Positions 23,480 through 34,949 of a DNA stretch of 64,000 nt are shown piece by piece. Below the pieces are notes generated by a model. It was not told the origin of the DNA. It saw nothing but the letters and a program-made list of their open reading frames with translations, and made no database searches. Position 1 is the first letter of the stretch; each line of letters begins with the position of its first letter. This DNA comes from Rosa chinensis (taxonomy: Eukaryota; Streptophyta; Magnoliopsida; Rosales; Rosaceae), in NCBI RefSeq assembly GCF_002994745.2, contig NC_037090.1, positions 34,371,501-34,435,500 on the forward strand, written 5' to 3'. Made by a program: the position numbers and the translations under genes.

Positions 23480-26400
23480 CATCTCCCTCGATATCATTGC
23501 ACATAAGATAAGTATCAAACCATCCTTCTACCCAGTCAAACAAAAAAAGGAGAGCCTTTGATGAGGAGAGGTGTCGTGCAATCAGGGAAGAGGTAACCAA
23601 GTTGCAGGGCATTGGGTTCATCCGCTAAGTCAACTATCCCTAGTGGATCTCTAACCTGGTAATGGTAAAAAAGCCCAGCGGAAAATGGTGAATGTGCGTA
23701 GACTTCAAGGGTCTGAACAAGGCATGCTCCAAGGACAGTTTCCCGCTATCGCATATTGACCAATTGGTCGACGCCACAGCGGGACACCAATTGCCTAGCA
23801 TGATGGACACTTTCTCTGGCTACAACCAAATCAAAATACACCCCAGTGATCAAGAATGCACCATCTTCACAACTGACAAAGGCCTATATTGTTATAATGT
23901 CATGCCCTTCGGCCTCAAGAATGCAGGCACTACATATCAGCGGTTGATGAATGCCATGTTTGCGGAGCACCTTGGCAAAATCATAGAGGTATACGTGGAT
24001 GACATGCTCGTCAAAAGCATTAGGCCGACCGGCACATAGCTAACCTTTGCATTATTTTCGCTGGCTTACGATATGCGCCTCAACCTAGAGAAATGCTTCT
24101 TTGGCGTTACTGCCAACAAATTTCTGGGCTACATCCTTAGCGAACGCAGCATAGAGGCAAACCCAACAAGGTACAGGCGATCCTCAACATGAAATCCCCT
24201 AAGGAGAAGGTTCATGTTCAAAGCCTCCAAGGCAAGCTAACAACACTATCCCCCTTCATCTCAAAGCTCACTGATAGCTGGCTTCCATTCTTCAAAGCCA
24301 TGAAGAGGTCCCACCACAGGGAAGTGTATTGGACTCCAGACTGTGAGGTGGAGTTTCAGAGTTTGAAATAATATTTAGCGGTAATCCCACTTCACTCCAT
24401 ACCAGTACAAGGTGAAGTATTGTACATATACCTAGCGGTATCAATACCAGCGGTTAGCTATGCTATTGTACGAAGAGAAGGGCAGAATGTGCTCCCTGTC
24501 TTTTATACCGGCACGGGTATGATTGGAGCAGAAACAAGGTACACTCCCCTCAAGCAATTGGCCCAGCGCTCATTGTGGCCGCAGGCGCCTCCGTCAATAT
24601 TTTCAGGCTCACACCATTCATGTTTTGACAAACCAACCGCTGAGGCAAGTCATGCTAAGCCCTGAACACTCCGCTTAAGCAAGTGGGCGATCGAGCTCAG
24701 CGAGTTCGACATTGAATACAAACCACGAACTGCCATGAAGGGCCAAGCGGTAGAGAATTTCATCACTGAGCTCATTGAACGACAACCAGAACCCACTTCC
24801 GAGACGCCGGTAGAGAATACCACCATAACCACAATTGACATGGTCCCCATCGGTCAAAAGTCAGGATAGAACCTCCATGTCGACGGCTCAGCTTGAGCCA
24901 AGGCTTGTGGCGTCGGAATACTCCTAATGGTACCAAGGGGACTGAGCGTGGAATACGCCCTAAAATTCAACTTCAAAGCTTCAAACAACATGGCGGAGAC
25001 GAACCCCTCATCGCTAGGCTACTCCCTGCCATAGATTCAGGCGGTCATAGCGTAAACATTTTCAGTGATTCCCAACTTGTCATCAACCAGGTCAACGACA
25101 GTTTTCAGGCAAAGGACAGACAATTAATGGCATACTTGGGGTATGCAAAAATCCTCCTTGGAAAATTCAAGTTCCACTCCATCACACAAATCCCTAGAGA
25201 AAGGAATGCCAAGGCAGATTCTCTTGCAAGGCTAGCAACCGCTCAACCACATCAAAGCCCAACGGACATAAGGGTGGAGTGCCTTAACAAACCAAGCATC
25301 ACCAAAACTCTAGCGGAAATATTCAATATTGAGGTCACTCTAAGTTGGATGGATGAAATAATAGAGTACAAGTGCAATGGAATGCTGCAAACCGACAAAG
25401 TCGAAGCACGACAGGCCAAGCGAAGAGCCACCCGCTACAACATCTAAAATGGTAAACTTTACCGCTAGGGTTTTACTCACCCAAATCTAAGATGTCTAAC
25501 ACCAGAGGAAGGGAAGGCGGTACTATTGAAGATTCACGCAGGGGAGTGTGGAAATCATTCAAGCACACGATCTTTAGTAAATTGAACCATGCGTCAAGGG
25601 TACTTTTGGCCCAAGCTTGGCGACGACGCTAAAGAAGTTTCCAAGTCATGCTACAAATGTCAATAATATGCTGACCTCCCACATGCACTAGCGGAACCTC
25701 TCTCAATCATTATCAGTCCTTGGATCCACTCAACTTAGGGCCTTAACCTCATTGGCAAGCTACCAACCACCAAAGGTCAATTTAAGTATATCATCGTCTC
25801 CATCGACTACAACAGCAAGTGGATTGAGGCGGAACCGCTAACGAGAATCACAACCGCCAAGGTAACCCATTTCCTCTGGAAGAACATTTACTGCCACTAT
25901 GGCATACCCCACACCAGCAATTCAACAACGAAGAGGTCATCAATTTCACCGCTAAGTTGGGCACCAAGATGCGCTATGCATCTGTGGTGCACCCCCAAAC
26001 CAACGGACAAGTCGAAGTGCCAAACAAGATCATTAAGAAGTTGCTCAAGAAGAAGAAGCTTGATGACGCTAAGGGCTTATGGGCTAAAAAACTCCCAGAG
26101 GTCTTGTGGGCCATCAGGACAACCCCAACATCCGCCAACAGGGAAACACTATTTTGCACGATGTTTGGCACAGAGGCGGTCCTCCTAATTGAAGTCACAC
26201 GGCCAACTGCTAGGGTTAAGGGCTATGATGCCAAAACCAGTGATGATGGCATCTACCTCAACAAGGACTTGCTCGAGGAAAAACGCCGCAAGGCACACTT
26301 GCACAACTTGCAAAACAAGTAACGAGTGTCGCGTTTTTACAATACCAGAGTCAAGGCCAGAAACCTCCAACAGGGGGACTGGGTCATCAAGGAGGTCATT

Positions 26401-26550
26401 CCACCGCCAACCGCCTTCAGCCCCACATGGAAAGGCCCATACCAAATTATAGAAGTCGTTGGCTCTGGCACCTTCTACTTGAAGGACAAGGGTGGCGCCA
26501 CATCCGCTCACCATTGGAATACCGAACACCTTCGGTATTACTACAAGTAA
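23480..26550 (+). pseudogene. Gypsy pol remnant: RT, RNase H, second RNase H, integrase
   Basis: The reverse transcriptase contains FKGLNKACSKDSFPLSHID, FSGYNQI, MPFGLKNAGTTYQR and the catalytic YVDD (23992-24003). RNase H runs over about 24370-24580. A second, archaeal-type RNase H (24870-25250: HVDGSA, then NIFSDSQLVINQVND and ERNAKADSLA) is characteristic of the Tat/Ogre lineage. Integrase follows: a zinc-binding region with C-X2-C near 25640, a D-containing SIDYNSKWIEAE block, and an NGQVE block near 26000. A C-terminal GPYQIIEV module without chromodomain ends at 26550. Stops occur at 23624, 24036 and 24369 and frameshifts break the integrase. Confidence 0.85.
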
Positions 26551-26884
26551 TTTCACCACCAACCCATGAGCATCTTAACTTAGCTAAATTTTTGTTCAAT
26601 GTTTAGCTAAGAGAAGCTACCCACGGGTACTCTCATTCTTTTGTAAATGCTGACGGGGTTTTAAATATCTGCGATATTTCCGATATATCCCCCGATATCT
26701 CTTTTTTTCGACGGACCGATATATCTTGGGGGGTAAATATCTTATCTTCTACCGTTTCTGCGAAATTTCTCAGACATCGTCAAATATCCCCGATATATTA
26801 GATATTTGCGATATATCCCCGATAAAATGAAGAAATATATGTAAAATTTGAGGTAAAAATAAAAAAAAACTCAGCAATTATCTC

Positions 26885-27005
26885 AATGAAAATCTGTGTG
26901 AAGAGAGATCTCCTAAAGGCAAATCTGAGTGAGGAGAAATCCCCTCAAGGTGAATCTAGGTGAGTAGAAAATCCCCTCAAGGCGAATCTAGGTGAGGAAA
27001 AAAAA
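26885..27005 (+). repeat. ~32-bp tandem repeat, four copies, inside the hAT element
   Basis: Units of the form AATCTGAGTGAGGAGAAATC plus CCCTCAAGGC recur four times with mild divergence. The run lies just before the transposase remnant and is not in an open frame. Confidence 0.7.
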
Positions 27006-27044
27006 AATCCTTGTAGTTCACTTACAGCTGATTGGTGGGCACAA

Positions 27045-28073
27045 TGTGGGTATTCTGCACCAAACATGCAGAAAATTGCAATACGTATTTTGGCACAAAT
27101 AGCTTCTTCTTCTGCGTGTGAGAGAAATTGGAGTACATTTGCTATTATTCATACCAAGCAAAGGAACCGTTTGTCATATCAGAAGTTGGAAAAGCTTGTA
27201 TATTGCTGCTACAACATGAAGCTGCGGTTGCGAGATAAACAGGCAAAGAATAATGTGGTCAATGAAAACAACTATATAGATATACTTCATGTTGTAAGCG
27301 AGCCGCTTGATAATGGCATTGATCCACTTCATGATTGAATTATGCCTACACACCTCGATGATGAAGCTAGAAGACCTCTTCCACAAGTTGTAGAAACTGC
27401 AACTAATGCTGGAATCAACGTAAAGAGAGTCTTATCTGAAGAAGTTGTTAAAAACCCAGAAGATAATTCAGATAGTGATGATGCTTGGGGTGGTACAGCA
27501 ACTCCAGATAGTTTTGATGATGGTGGAGAGGGTGGAAGCGGAATAGGTGGTGGAGGTGAAAGATATGAATATGGACAATCTTCTGTGGATGGAGGATTCC
27601 AATTTACCTTTGAATGTAATTTTGATCAAACCACCCAAGATGAAGACCACGGAGTGAGAACAGCTGGTCATGGTGCTCAAGAGAAGACCCGATATGGGAG
27701 GAGGACTAGAGGTGCAACTGAAGATCAAAGTACCCCATCTGATGTTTCTTCAATTGCCTTAAGTTTTGACTCTATCAATTTAGGCACAGAGCGCAGTGAG
27801 ATCTCAAATGAATCTCATGAAGGCAACAATCAATTTGGTTATGATGTTTATGGATATAATCAATATGGAGAAATATTTGATCAGTCATCTAGTTGGGTTC
27901 ATCCTTATTATCCCATTATAAGGGAAATAGTCGGTAGCTCTAAAGAGATCTATAAGTATCATGTTCATCACTACAATTCGCACTATATGGGTCATATGTC
28001 TTGGTTTGATTATTGCATTTTTGTAGACCAGCGAGCGCCTTTTCAACCGCCTAGAGTCTCTTTTTGGATGTAG
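27045..28073 (+). pseudogene. hAT transposase C-terminal remnant
   Basis: IRILAQIASSSACERNWSTF followed by HTKQRNRLSYQKLEKLVY is the hAT dimerisation domain (Pfam Dimer_Tnp_hAT), which ends most plant hAT transposases. A single TGA at 27336 separates it from a further 243 codons in the same frame (27342-28073) forming an acidic, Gly/Ser/Tyr-rich tail. The two parts were therefore once one protein. The DDE catalytic region is missing, so it cannot transpose on its own. Confidence 0.8.
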
Positions 28074-28535
28074 ATGAAGTTGACATTCATATGTATTTAT
28101 ATGTAATTCTAAATTTCTAATAAATTGACTTTTTTCAAAAACAATATTTTGTTATCCTGTATCCCCGATATATCCTCGATATTTCCGATATCTCCCTTTT
28201 TCAAAGTACCGATAGATATGAAGATACCGATATTTAAAACCTTGTGCTAACTAGTCAGCTATTAATGAAATGAGGAATTATTCAAACCATTATTCTTAAA
28301 CGTACAAACAGCCAACTGGCAGCGCCAGCAAGGTCTATCAGACCATGTCTGCTCCGTCGTGCATTTAGAACAATCTTAATTCCTTTAATATTTCATTGAG
28401 AGACAAAAAATTCAAGCAAGAACTCTAGCGGTCTAACGGCAAATAAAGGTAAAAAAACGTTTGCCAGCAACAACCCAACACTTAGAAAAAAAATTCACAA
28501 ATGCTAAACAAAGACATAATTTTGTATTAAAAAAA

Positions 28536-29296
28536 GGGTAATTATCATAAATAGTACCTGAACTTATCCTCTATCTTATCGATGGTACCTGAGCTTCAAT
28601 TTTGATCACAACCAGTACCTGAACTTTTCGATTTTATTTTAAATGGTATCTATCACTAACTTCCGTTAATGTTCAGTTAAAAACTGACATGTGCCAAACA
28701 TGTGACTCATTTTTCAAGGATAAATTTGTAAAATTAACTTTTATTTTTTTTGTAATATCACTTATTTTCACTTATATTGTAGCTATAGAAAATGAGATTA
28801 TCAAAAGGAAAAACTTTCAACTTCAATTAAAAATATGAATGAAAGGAAAAAAAATATTATGAAAGTTTTGGTAAGCTTTTGGTTTTAAATGTTTTATAGT
28901 TTGTCCAAAAAAAAAATGTTTTATAGTTTTATTTGAAATATTTTGTTTGTATCTATAAAACAAATTAATTTTTGTTGTGATCTTGTTTTTAAATTTTATT
29001 TTCATAAGAGGGTAGAGATACATTTTTAATTCTATTTTTAATTGAACTTCTATTTTTATTAACATATTAATTGATCAAATATCTAGTAAACAAAATTATT
29101 TAAATGGGTATTTTTGTCAAGCTACTCTTGAGTATAGGTCATGTGTTTTGCACATGTTATTTTTTAACGGAAGTTAGTGATAGGTATCATTTGAAATGAA
29201 ATCGAAAAGTTCAGGTACTGGTTGTGATCAAAATTGAAGTTCAGGTACCATCGATAAGATAGAGAATAAGTTCAAGTACCATTTGTGATAATAACC
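28536..29296. mobile_element. Long-inverted-repeat foldback element, ~760 bp
   Basis: Arms of about 185 bp at 28536-28720 and 29115-29296 are reverse complements, sharing GGTAATTATCA/GGTTATTATCA ends, TCTATCTTATCGATGGTACC and AACTTTTCGATTT blocks. The centre is AT-rich. GGGT-type ends suggest a MULE-derived MITE, but I could not find a clear 9-bp duplication next to the A run on the left. Confidence 0.7.
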
Positions 29297-29691
29297 AAAA
29301 GTTGCTCCAACAAAGGTAAAAATACCTCAATAATTTTTTTTTTTAGAACAAGCAAGGCATTCTTCCAGAGCTCCCTTTCATTCCTTGGCACCGCTATCCC
29401 TGTCCACCTGAGCGGTCTGCACCACTGAGCGACTTGTCTCATCGAATTGTTGGCCATGGGCATTAGGATTCGGTGTAATTATTGTCCCATCTTCCTGGGT
29501 GTGAGCAGCAAAGAATTGGGCGCGAGAAGTGTCAGAAGTAGTCATTATCAGAGTCTGTTACAAGTCACTACCCCCGCATTGGGTTGATTCATCGCTGACG
29601 GACTGCACACCTTCAGGATGGGCGCCAGGCTCTGCCCCGCCTTGGGAACCTTGTGGCCCACCGGAAGGCGCCAGTAGCTGGCTTATCCCAA

Positions 29692-32143
29692 TTAATAACA
29701 CCCTTGGAGTCTAGCAAGCGGAAGTTCGCAACGCCACCTTCCTTGGAAATCACTGTTAACGAATCCTTGTACTCTTGGGATGCTTAAATGCCTCAACGAC
29801 AGTGACGCCAATCTTTTGTTTTTTCGCCTCCTCCAGCTGGGCGGCCTTGCTCTGTAACCGCTTGATTTCCTCACCCTTCGTGGCGGCATCGTACTGCATT
29901 ATGTTAATGCGCTTGCCCTTTGCCTCCAGCAGCTCTTGCAGCCGAGAAATCTCCTGGTTCAGCTCTGACACCCTGGAGTTCTGCTCCACATCTTGGGAGA
30001 GGGCGACATCCAGCTTATTCTGGACATCTATCAGGTCCACCTCCGCTTTCGACAGCGTGCGGTCGGCATCCTCTAGTTGTTTCTTTTTCTTTGGCAATTC
30101 CCATTGGAGATCCTTAACTTTGCCCGCAGCTGAAGCTCAGCGGGCGATGGTTTCGATGGCGCTAGGAACATCTCATTAAGGCCAACCGCCAGATGGCCAA
30201 AAGTAAAACTAAACGGCGATTGCTAAAGGACAGTGGCGCGAGCAGTTCTATCCATACCATCCAACCCGAGCCGCTCGCATATGTGAAATAGTAGCTCCCA
30301 TTCATCATTAGTAAGGAACTTGGAGTATGCCGTGAAAGAGTCAAGGTCGCCTGATGGTGTTTCCCCAGATGCAGCAATAGTCACCGTTTGGGCATCTTTC
30401 CTCGCCTTCTTTTGCTGGTAGAGTGAAAGCGGCATATCCTCCAGAGCATCCCCAACCTCCTCCGGGTCATTCTGCCGCTGCTTCTTCTGTAATGTGGCAC
30501 CCTTATTGGCATCGACAACAACCATCTTTGGCAGACCTTCTGGCTCCAATCCTGCTATAGTGACAAGCTCCTCAGCACCAGCCTTTTGTAGCAGCCCTTC
30601 TCCTTCTACCCCCTGCAGCCAGCGGGAACCTTCTCAGTGGCCTTATCCTACTGAGCACCAAATCGATTACCGGCACACCCCCCCCCCCCCCCCCCCCCCG
30701 GCGGAGATCAGAGCGGTTAGCAGAATCACGGGAGCCCCTGTGAGCGCCATATGCGAATGATGTGGCATCTCAAGGATAACCTCATCCTTTGAGGGGGTGA
30801 CTTCCTTGGTCTGCGGATTAGCCACAGTCTTCTACACCTTCAGACCCGCAACAAACATACCTTGAAGATAGTTTTGCAGTTCCGTGTTATCCATCGCTTT
30901 TTGAAAAGCTGCGCGACTCAACTTATTACCAGGAATGAGATCTACAAAAAAAAGGGGCAAAGGGAAAGTAAACCAACAAGGCACAAACTATATCTCCCCA
31001 AGTCCATTCCACTACTACAAAAAACAACTTGCACAACGTACTTGGCAGTCGAGTCAACTTCAACTTAACCAACAAGTCCCAACCGGTCAACAGACAAAGG
31101 TCAAGAAAGTTTCGATTCTTCCAGCAACCGAGAACTCGCGCTACAATAGAAGGGACAAAAGACACGTCAGCAACAAAAAAAATAGCAAAAATATGTGTGC
31201 TTTGGAAGCAGAACAAGAAAAACAACAACGACAAGCAGGTCAGTGGTAACCTCATATAAGTTGAAACTCTGACTTAGTCCTAAAGGTTGGCTCCTTCTTG
31301 TTCACTGTAGCGTCATATTCCCAACCCTCGGTGGTGACACAAAAGGTTGCCTACCAGGGGGACCTGGAATCCAGTTGATTCTCAAATAACCTTGGCGCCC
31401 CAGCGCGACGAGTAAGGTTTACTTGCCCACTGCAACCCCTTTCTCTTTACGTAAACGAGCTCGTAGAAGTAAAGCACTTCGACCATAGTGGGACCCTCAC
31501 ATCCGGACAATCGCTAAAGCTAGTTCAGCACCATAAGCATCTTCCACATGTTTGGGCAAACTTGCCCAAAAGCAACACTGAATTCAAATAAGAGAATTTG
31601 GAGATTCAGCAACAGCGGGAACCTTACTCCTTGGAGGAACACAGCCTCGTGAACAACGCCATATCCCGCTAGCAAGAATGATGCTTTCTCGTCTTTCTCT
31701 GGCGGCCTTAACTTTGACACGCCAGGAAGCTTGTATGCACGTTTGAGCCTATTAATTGCCGTTTGCGTCATCGGACCTTCCTTCTCATCCACAGGAGTAC
31801 TATCAGACAACACCCATGACAACTTGACACTACCTTCTCCGGTGGGGCCATCGTCATCTTCATGGGAACCACTAGAGGCACTGTAACTTGCCAACCTTTC
31901 CTCCCGCTGACGACTAGCGGCAGTATCCTCCCCAGCCACCATGGTCTCCGCGCGACTACCACTGCGTTGCATGCCCATGTTTGGATATACCGTTTGTAGA
32001 GGTTCAGTGTCTAGCGGCTCGGACAGTGAGGTTCTTGCAGGTGCAGACTAACGCAACGAGTCTATAAAAATCCTGTCATAAGCATCAAGCGACACGTCAG
32101 CTCCGAAATCCTCATTGCTTGAGAGTTCTACGACGTTAGCCAT
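29692..32143 (-). pseudogene. Antisense accessory ORF of the Tat element (Transposase_28-like plus coiled coil)
   Basis: Reading leftwards from an ATG at 32143 is a degenerate protein. An acidic Ser-rich N-terminus (one TAG at 32049) is followed by a domain with TQTAINRLKRAYKLPG, VHEAVFLQGVRFPLLLNLQI and GQVCPNMWKMLMVLN. This resembles the Pfam family called putative gypsy-type transposon (Transposase_28). Further leftward are a charged region (30549-30223, KFLTNDEWELLFHICERLG) and a heptad-rich coiled coil (30097-29756). Tat/Ogre relatives are known to carry an extra antisense ORF downstream of pol, and its role is unknown. Several stops and a poly-C tract break the frame here. Confidence 0.65.
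30678..30700. repeat. Poly-C tract, ~22 nt
   Basis: A pure C run interrupts the antisense ORF. Long C homopolymers are rare in plant DNA, and a second one lies at about 37765. The length is likely unreliable in sequencing. Confidence 0.9.
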
Positions 32144-32909
32144 CACAAACACCTTAAAACCCACAATGTTAGTTCCAAACAGATCTAAACTAACCCTGTT
32201 ATAGTTTATCCAAGAACACAGCACAACAAAAAACTCAGAAAACCAAACAAAATCGGAAACCCAGATTGGACCATCTAGTGTCTACGCACCACAAATCCAA
32301 AAATCCTCTTCCCAGCCACAAAAATACCCAAAATCAATTCCTATATCATCTCAATATCCCTAAACTCATATCAAGCATCATTGAAAACTACAAAGCACAA
32401 AGTCCACATAGAACCAGAAACACAAACCACAAGAAAAAAAAGGAAAGAATCGAAAGAGAGAAATCACTAACCTTTAATGCGTAAAGAACATGAATTCCTT
32501 GTACTTGCAGGGCGCTTGTCTGGTTTTCCTCGATCTCTGTCTTCCGCCCAACTCAACGCCCTGGCTCTGAACTCAAGCATCTCTGCTGCAGTCTGTTGAA
32601 GATTAAAGAAGGTTGAAGATAATGAAAATTCAAAGTATAGGTTAAAGTGGAAACTGATTGGTGTTTCCCCCTCTTTTATGTCGGTATCTGCCAAATCTGA
32701 GCCATCCGTCACGAATAAGCTTCTCAACAGATGACAACACGTGCCCTACTACCTTACTAATTACCCAGGTTAACCGCATTTATGGTGAAACAACGGATGT
32801 GCAAAGGATTTGTGCTCCTATACGCCAAACCAACCAGTGGCTGACATGCGGCACGATGTTGTCAGACATAACACTTATCCACTCCAACCATCAATTCAAA
32901 ATTGTCCAC

Positions 32910-33360
32910 ATAGAAGGCCTCTACTAAGCGAAACACCGCTAGCAGAGCTTCTCACTTTCAAAATTTCCCAAGGAGAAGGCCTCTGCTAAGCGAAACACTG
33001 CTAGCAGAACTTCTCACTTTCTAAATTTTCTAAGGAGAAGGCCTCCACTAAGAGAAACATAACTAGCAGAACTTCTCACTTTCAAAATTTCCCAAGGAGA
33101 AGGCCTCCGCTAAGGTAAACACAGCTAGCGGAACTTCTCACTTTCAAAATTTACCAAGGAGAAGGCCTCGGCTAAGCGAAACACTGCTAGCGAAACTTCT
33201 TACTTTCAAAATTTCCCAAGGAAAAAGCCTCCGCTAACCGAAACACTGCTAACGGAACTTCGCACTTTCAAAATTTTCCAAGGAGAAAGTCGCTGCTGTG
33301 CTAGTCGAACTTCTCACTCTCAGAACTTTAGCACAAAAAGGTCTCCGCTAGCGGAACCTC
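32910..33360. repeat. Eight tandem copies of a ~61-bp unit next to the Gypsy 3' LTR
   Basis: Units beginning GAAGGCCTCYRCTAAG and containing CACTGCTAGC and CTTCTCACTTTCAAAATTTC start near 32913, 32975, 33036, 33098, 33161, 33222, 33285 and 33340. They lie between the antisense ORF and the polypurine tract, where Tat elements often hold tandem arrays. Each unit carries GCTAGC-like palindromic cores. Confidence 0.85.
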
Positions 33361-33572
33361 TTAAAAAGCAACACCTCATAATGTCAATGACCGTTACGTG
33401 GCATTGCAGTAAAGTTTTCCTCCTCCGAGAAAGAGTAAAAGGACATGTCAAACAATGTCTACGACAGCCTATCTTCGCCCAGGAGTAGGGGATTCCCTAG
33501 GGGGCCTATCTTCAAACTGCTAGGCAACTCCCTAACCAAGATAGCCCTCCTTGACTGGGGACTTGGGGGACT

Positions 33573-34054
33573 TGTACTTACATGAGCATTTGCCTAAGCA
33601 TAATTAGCGACAATGAACCTTGGTCATAGTGCTGCCAGTGACACCAATAACTATCAAGGGTATGACCTACGAAAACACTGCCAAATAGGTTGTCACCTAG
33701 GCTCCGGCTCAGCCCGAGATCATCGTTGACGCGCCATCACGCGCCGCGCCAAGATCATCTCCCTGAAGCATCAGAAGATGGAAACTGAAGCGCATTAGTC
33801 CCACATCAAAAACAAGGAAGAGATCAATCTCTCCCTTACCTATAAAAGGTCTACTCATCTCTTCTCATTAACTACGCATTTATTACTTACCTAACGTTGT
33901 TCTACCAACATAAATACATTGATTGACTTAGGCATCGGAATAGAGAAGACAGCCAACCACGGTCTCCATCTGACACCTTTTGTATTTTGCTTGACAGATA
34001 GCGGTAGCACTACAACCTCCTCAGTAGCGGTTCAGGCTTGGACTAGCATTAACA
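33573..34054 (+). mobile_element. 3' LTR of the Tat/Gypsy element (482 bp)
   Basis: It begins TGTACTTACA right after the polypurine tract GACTGGGGACTTGGGGGACT and ends GCATTAACA (TG...CA). A TATA-like CCTATAAAAGG lies near 33840. The next bases, AGAATTGGC, resemble the motif expected after a 5' LTR, which is unusual downstream of a 3' LTR. Confidence 0.7.
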
Positions 34055-34088
34055 AGAATTGGCTACAGCTGAATCTCATATATTAACA

Positions 34089-34511
34089 CCTATGTTTTTA
34101 GCTTTTATCTAATTACAATAATTTTTCTTGTATTAGGAATCTAGATCTCTAGCTCCTCCGACGTATTACCAATAGAGAATCCCTGCTACCTCTACGTATT
34201 TGATTGTATAATGAGCATGTCTATTTCTATGTATGATTGTGGGTACTACCACTAGCTTCTTGTCTGCCTATGTCCTTAAATGGCAGCTGGAGGGTATGTA
34301 ACGGCCTATTCTGGCTTGTGATGAATATATTATTTCGCCTCGAGGGCTTGACAAAAAAAATAAAAAACTAAAATATATTAAAATTTCCTAATAAAATCAT
34401 AATTTGATTTACTTCCGTTTTTTTAATTTTTTTTTTCAGATTCAATATTCATCTATATAATCTATGTTAAAAGATTAGTAAGTTAACAACTATGAGCAAA
34501 GAGTAAGAAAT
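34089..34511 (+). repeat. Right copy of the ~420-bp direct repeat (LINE tail plus flank)
   Basis: Matches 22874-23297 from CCTATGTTTTTAGC through the TATTTCGCC tail and A run to TATGAG-AAGA-AAT. Homology stops abruptly on both sides. It lies 34 bp after the Gypsy LTR end. Confidence 0.85.
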
Positions 34512-34949
34512 TAAATTTTTATTATTTTTTGTTTTTTTGTTTTATAAGGGCGGTATTGCAAAGATGATGAAGTTAACACTAACAATTTTGTTAATTGAAT
34601 CACGAATTATGATGACGGGGCAAAAAAAAGATGGGATAATGACCACTTACCCTACTTTATACCAAAATACACCCCACCAACTTATTTTATCCCCACTCAC
34701 ATAAAACTTTTTCTTTTTCCTCTCAACTTTTCAAATTCACTTAATAATATACCATTACTACTCCTTTTACCTGTCACCATCTTTTACTATTATTACTATG
34801 AATAGTATTGTTTAGTTTCAATTTTAATGACGGAGCGTGGTGGGTCCATATCTTGAAGTTATTTGTTTAGATAGAAATTACAATTAAAATTCATCCTTTG
34901 TATTCGAAGGTAAACAGTTATTTTCACTATTCATAATTTCAATTATTTC
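34512..34949. other. AT-rich spacer, nothing recognised
   Basis: No gene or element ends are recognised between the direct repeat and the pararetroviral remnant. Confidence 0.4.

Larger units (their letters stand above)
26656..28244 (+). mobile_element. hAT transposon inserted in the Gypsy element, 1.59 kb
   Basis: Ends GGTTTTAAATATC (left) and GATATTTAAAACC (right) are inverted repeats, followed inward by GATATTTCC/GATATATCC motifs repeated at both ends. Flanks TGCTGACG (26648-26655) and TGCTAACT (28245-28252) look like an 8-bp duplication of TGCTGACT with one change in each copy, the size made by hAT transposases. It carries only the C-terminal part of a transposase. Confidence 0.8.
23298..34054 (+). 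mobile_element. Decayed Tat-type Ty3/Gypsy retrotransposon, 5' truncated
   Basis: The unit starts with TTGGCGCGGACCGTGGG, matching the motif that follows the 5' LTR in plant Tat elements, but no LTR precedes it. A gag tail, reverse transcriptase, RNase H, second RNase H and integrase follow (to 26550). Then come a hAT insertion, a foldback insertion, an antisense accessory ORF, a 61-bp tandem array, a polypurine tract (GACTGGGGACTTGGGGGACT) and a 482-bp 3' LTR. Gag and protease are almost wholly lost. Multiple stops and frameshifts make it inactive. Confidence 0.8.

Noticed and set aside
30862..31259. Opposed open frames on both strands near 31 kb
   Set aside because: They fall in the decayed linker of the Gypsy antisense region. 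The Lys/Gln-rich frames look like chance.
22874..34511. The 420-bp direct repeats as LTRs of one element
   Set aside because: The repeats include a LINE tail and downstream flank, lie outside a recognisable 3' LTR with its polypurine tract, and homology runs past the TG/CA-like ends.
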